Shown here one piece after another: positions 6,061-7,856 of a DNA stretch of 7,856 bases. The notes below the pieces were generated by a model that did no database searches, had not been told where the DNA came from, and saw nothing but the letters and a program-made list of their open reading frames with translations. This stretch comes from Candidatus Latescibacterota bacterium (GTDB lineage Bacteria; Latescibacterota; UBA2968): the NCBI GenBank assembly GCA_018650745.1, contig JABIFK010000431.1:1-7856 (forward strand). The letters are read 5' to 3'. The position numbers and the translations under genes were made by a program. Positions within the stretch are counted from its first letter, which is position 1. Each line of letters opens with the position of its first letter.

Positions 6061-6684
6061 CTATACAATCTGGGTGCCGTTGGCAGATTTGAGCGTGGCC
6101 AGTTCTTCTTCGAGTTTACCGATGCGTTGTTCGAGTTTCTCAATTGTAGGGGCAATCTCTTCGTGTGTGAAGCGCGGCTGAATGTGTTGGGGGCAGTTGG
6201 TATCCCAGGCTTCGATATGGAATACGAAGACACGTTCAGGTCGGGCTTTGTAATCGTCGTCGAGTAGGCGTTTGAGGAGTAAGGGATCGTCTTCGATGAT
6301 TTCGGCACGTCCCCAAATTTTGACCCGACGGCGGTTGGGGTAATCCATAAGAAAGATGTAGGCTTGATTGTTTTCTGACAAATTGCCCATTGAGATATAC
6401 TGTCGGTTGCCAGAAAAGTCGACAAAAGCAAGGGTAGATTCATCGAGAACTTTGAGAAAACCTTTGGGACCCCCACGGTGCTGAATGTAGGGCCGCCCGT
6501 CAGCGCTTGCGGTTCCTAAGTAGAAGGAATCACGCTCGGCGAGGAAGGCCTTGAGATTTGAGTCGACAAGATGATCCCATCCTCCGGATTTTTCCATCCT
6601 CTCATATCCTTGGCGCGATCCCTCACGTTCTTGTTGGGTTTTTACGGCTGGCGTGAATGCAATGTCGCTGACGGGCGTTTCCAT
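6061..6684 (-). CDS. Pyridoxamine 5'-phosphate oxidase-like FMN-binding split-barrel protein
   Basis: This 207-residue cytoplasmic protein belongs to the PNPOx-like flavin-binding split-barrel superfamily (COG3576-type), whose members bind FMN or related flavins. It is probably not the true PdxH. Visible blocks are SFYLGTASADGRPYIQHRGG (53-72), which forms the first barrel strands; FVDFSGNRQYISMGNL (87-102); NRRRVKIWGRAEII (117-130); and the characteristic EAWDTNCPQHIQPRF (158-172). Residues 178-200 (IEKLEQRIGKLEEELATL) form a short heptad-repeat coiled coil, likely for oligomerisation. The first 35 residues are charged and probably flexible. AAGGA lies about 8 nt before ATG 6684. The tiny ORF ends 41 nt upstream and the thioredoxin-like gene follows, so it sits mid-operon. 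The physiological substrate is unknown. Confidence 0.85.
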   Translation of the reverse strand: METPVSDIAFTPAVKTQQEREGSRQGYERMEKSGGWDHLVDSNLKAFLAERDSFYLGTASADGRPYIQHRGGPKGFLKVLDESTLAFVDFSGNRQYISMGNLSENNQAYIFLMDYPNRRRVKIWGRAEIIEDDPLLLKRLLDDDYKARPERVFVFHIEAWDTNCPQHIQPRFTHEEIAPTIEKLEQRIGKLEEELATLKSANGTQIV

Positions 6685-6725
6685 AGTGTGTTTCCTTGCG
6701 GTGAAATAGAAGGATGTTCCTGTTT

Positions 6726-6806
6726 TTATGCGAATGTTTCCACTGCTGTTGCGGCGAATGTTGTGGCGAGGGCCACTGTGCGAAGGTGTTTGATATATGC
6801 GGTCAT
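6726..6806 (-). CDS. Tiny ORF (26 codons) resembling a bare signal peptide
   Basis: I do not recognise this gene. ATG 6806 is preceded by AAAGGA about 8 nt upstream, and the frame runs 26 codons to a TAA at 6726-6728. The product begins MTAYIKHLRT, with Lys6 and Arg9 giving a positive n-region. It continues with an Ala/Thr/Val-rich hydrophobic stretch (11-21) and ends in VETFA, which resembles a signal peptide that stops at its own cleavage site. It sits in the 214-nt gap between the isochorismatase-like gene and the PNPOx-like gene, all on one strand. Possible explanations are a small membrane peptide, a leader peptide for the gene 41 nt downstream, the remnant of a decayed exported protein, or chance. 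Confidence 0.35.
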   Translation of the reverse strand: MTAYIKHLRTVALATTFAATAVETFA

Positions 6807-6865
6807 GTTTTATTTCCTTTATGTGTCACGCCGGGAATGTTTTCTTTGTGCTTATGCTTTTGTTT

Positions 6866-6885
6866 GTGGCAATATCATTTGCCAC
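6866..6885 (-). repeat. Perfect 7-bp inverted repeat after the isochorismatase-like gene
   Basis: GTGGCAA (6866-6872) and TTGCCAC (6879-6885) surround a 6-nt spacer, starting 13 nt after the isochorismatase-family stop. On the minus strand no T-tract follows, so it is a poor intrinsic terminator. It could be an RNA-processing or 3'-end-stabilising hairpin, or a dyad operator for the downstream small ORF and PNPOx-like gene. Confidence 0.4.
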
Positions 6886-6898
6886 TTTCTGAATTTGA

Positions 6899-7651
6899 TT
6901 ATTTGTCTGTTTGTGTGATGGCTTGTACTGCTTCAAGCGTGGTCCATACGGTATTTGCGATGAAGCGAAAGTTGACGAGTGCGGCTTGATAGCCATCTCC
7001 TTCAGGTACGATGGCTGCGGCGGTTGCATCTGTGACAACGGCCACTTCAAATCCACGTTCGATCAATTCACGCATGTGGGCTTCAACACACAAGTTTGCA
7101 GACATGCCGCCTAAGATGACTTTGTCGATGCCGCGTTTTCTCAGTTGCAACATGAGGTCGTTGTTTTCGGGGCCATAAACCTTGTGTGGGTTTGCAACGA
7201 CTGTTTGACCATCATTGATATAGGGTTTATAAAGCTCGAGCCAGTCTGCTCCTGATCCTTCAAAACCTTCGAGGCTGAGTGCGCCCTTGCGGTCAAACAT
7301 GCCAATGGTATGCATAAGTTTTTCAAGTGCACCTTCAAACTTCCAACCGTGATCTGTGGGGAAGTAATAATGAGGGGAGACGAATACTGGGATGTTGTTT
7401 TCTTTGGCGGCTTTTAATAAGGCTTCGATGTTCGAGACGGTGTTGTTGTCGGTGACGCTTTTTCCAACCACGCCCCAGGTGACACCGTCGGGGCTTAGGA
7501 AGTCGTTCTGTGGATCGGTGATAACAAGTGCGGTACGTTCAGGGTCGATGACCATGCCTGGGTTGGGAAGTGCGTGGACGACAGATGCAAGGCCCAAGAG
7601 GATGAGTGCTGCAAATTGGATGGTCATGCGTGATAATGTGAAATGTTTCAT
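6899..7651 (-). CDS. Isochorismatase-family cysteine hydrolase with signal peptide
   Basis: This 250-residue hydrolase has the isochorismatase/nicotinamidase fold; members cleave amides, carbamates or the vinyl ether of isochorismate using an Asp-Lys-Cys triad. Here Asp46 (ALVITDPQNDF, 41-51), Lys157 (ANPHKVYGP, 153-161) and Cys188 (GGMSANLCVEAHMREL, 181-196) are all present, and the SPHYYFPTDHGW region (92-103) could supply metal-ligand histidines. Unlike most family members it begins with a clear signal peptide: basic MKHFTLSR, a hydrophobic core at 10-24, and V-H-A before LPNPG, giving cleavage near residue 27. The mature enzyme is therefore likely periplasmic or secreted. ATG 7651 has GAGGAG about 9 nt upstream; ATG 7627 has none and would lose the basic n-region. 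It is first in its unit and lies about 62 nt downstream of the predicted start of a sigma-54-type promoter. The substrate is unknown. Confidence 0.88.
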   Translation of the reverse strand: MKHFTLSRMTIQFAALILLGLASVVHALPNPGMVIDPERTALVITDPQNDFLSPDGVTWGVVGKSVTDNNTVSNIEALLKAAKENNIPVFVSPHYYFPTDHGWKFEGALEKLMHTIGMFDRKGALSLEGFEGSGADWLELYKPYINDGQTVVANPHKVYGPENNDLMLQLRKRGIDKVILGGMSANLCVEAHMRELIERGFEVAVVTDATAAAIVPEGDGYQAALVNFRFIANTVWTTLEAVQAITQTDK

Positions 7652-7724
7652 GGTTGCTTCTCCTCGTGTATGGTTTGTGTGGCTAACGGAATAGATGCTG
7701 TGAAAGTCTCACCCATCACCTATC

Positions 7725-7739
7725 GCAAGCCGTGTGCCA
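7725..7739 (-). promoter_or_regulatory. Candidate sigma-54 (RpoN) -24/-12 promoter
   Basis: The minus strand reads TGGCACACGGCTTGC. It matches the sigma-54 consensus TGGCAC-N5-TTGC at every core position, with exactly 10 nt between the invariant GG and GC; the flanking base before it (T) also fits. Predicted transcription starts near 7713, giving a leader of about 62 nt before the isochorismatase-family ATG. Sigma-54 promoters need an enhancer-binding ATPase; its sites would be expected 80-150 bp upstream, at or beyond the window edge. Confidence 0.6.
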
Positions 7740-7806
7740 AAGATTACTCGAAAAATATAAATGATGTAAGTTGTTTTATATAAACAGCTTATGGGAGGTG
7801 AGGTGT

Positions 7807-7856
7807 GTGGTGGAATTGTGGCAAATGAAAGAAAACTACGGCACACCGTGGATGCC
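7807..7856 (+). CDS. Possible start of a divergent gene (runs off the window)
   Basis: A good Shine-Dalgarno sequence, GGGAGG (7793-7798), lies 8 nt before GTG 7807; a second GTG at 7810 is equally possible. The frame stays open to the window end, reading VELWQMKENYGTPWM after the initial residue, which looks like ordinary coding sequence. A competing frame from ATG 7791 is also open but has no upstream Shine-Dalgarno sequence. Only about 16 codons are visible, so neither the product nor its reality can be established. Confidence 0.3.
   Translation, partial: MVELWQMKENYGTPWM

Noticed and set aside
6866..6885. Sigma-54 promoter within the GTGGCAA dyad (TGGCAA...TTGC on either strand)
   Set aside because: The spacing between the two elements is one base too long for -24/-12 geometry, and the sixth -24 base is A, not C.
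6571..6989. Open frames on the + strand across the PNPOx start, the gap and the isochorismatase end
   Set aside because: They are antisense to two well-supported genes, rich in Cys/Phe as shadow frames often are, and lack ribosome sites.

Overview
This window reads as chromosomal DNA from a free-living, heterotrophic and probably Gram-negative bacterium, plausibly marine. It carries an alginate lyase, an exported PhoD-type phosphatase, an exported isochorismatase-type hydrolase, an enolase-superfamily protein and an Ldh-family dehydrogenase. Shine-Dalgarno sites are clear and genes are packed closely. This mix recalls uncultured polysaccharide-degrading lineages such as Latescibacterota or Poribacteria, but no marker gene is present, so the placement is a low-confidence inference. 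No mobile element, CRISPR array, tRNA or rRNA was seen.

Left block, + strand (1-2078): the 3' end of an alginate lyase, a divergent Ldh-family NAD(P)H oxidoreductase, and a small acidic protein with a CheZ-like D-x3-Q motif. The last two overlap by one base (TAATG), and the block closes with a strong hairpin terminator that also serves the convergent gene. The first two genes suggest uronate/oxo-acid catabolism. The third is an unexpected signalling partner.

Middle block, - strand (2077-4921): an exported PhoD-like alkaline phosphatase and, upstream of it, an enolase-superfamily protein with its own candidate promoter. A long GC-rich hairpin separates the two. By eye, the enolase-superfamily protein lacks most of the acid/base residues of mandelate racemase.

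Right block, - strand (4964-7739): transcription appears to start at a well-matched sigma-54 (-24/-12) site at 7725-7739. In order of transcription it then reads an exported isochorismatase-family hydrolase, a 26-codon ORF resembling a bare signal peptide, a PNPOx-like FMN-binding protein, a thioredoxin-fold protein without active-site cysteines, and a DinB-family protein. At the extreme right, a possible divergent + strand gene begins and runs off the window.

The most notable points are the sigma-54 promoter, the CheZ-like gene coupled to catabolic genes, the cysteine-less thioredoxin, the enolase-fold protein with a remodelled active site, and the tiny signal-peptide-like ORF. I did not find a clearly new multi-gene system.
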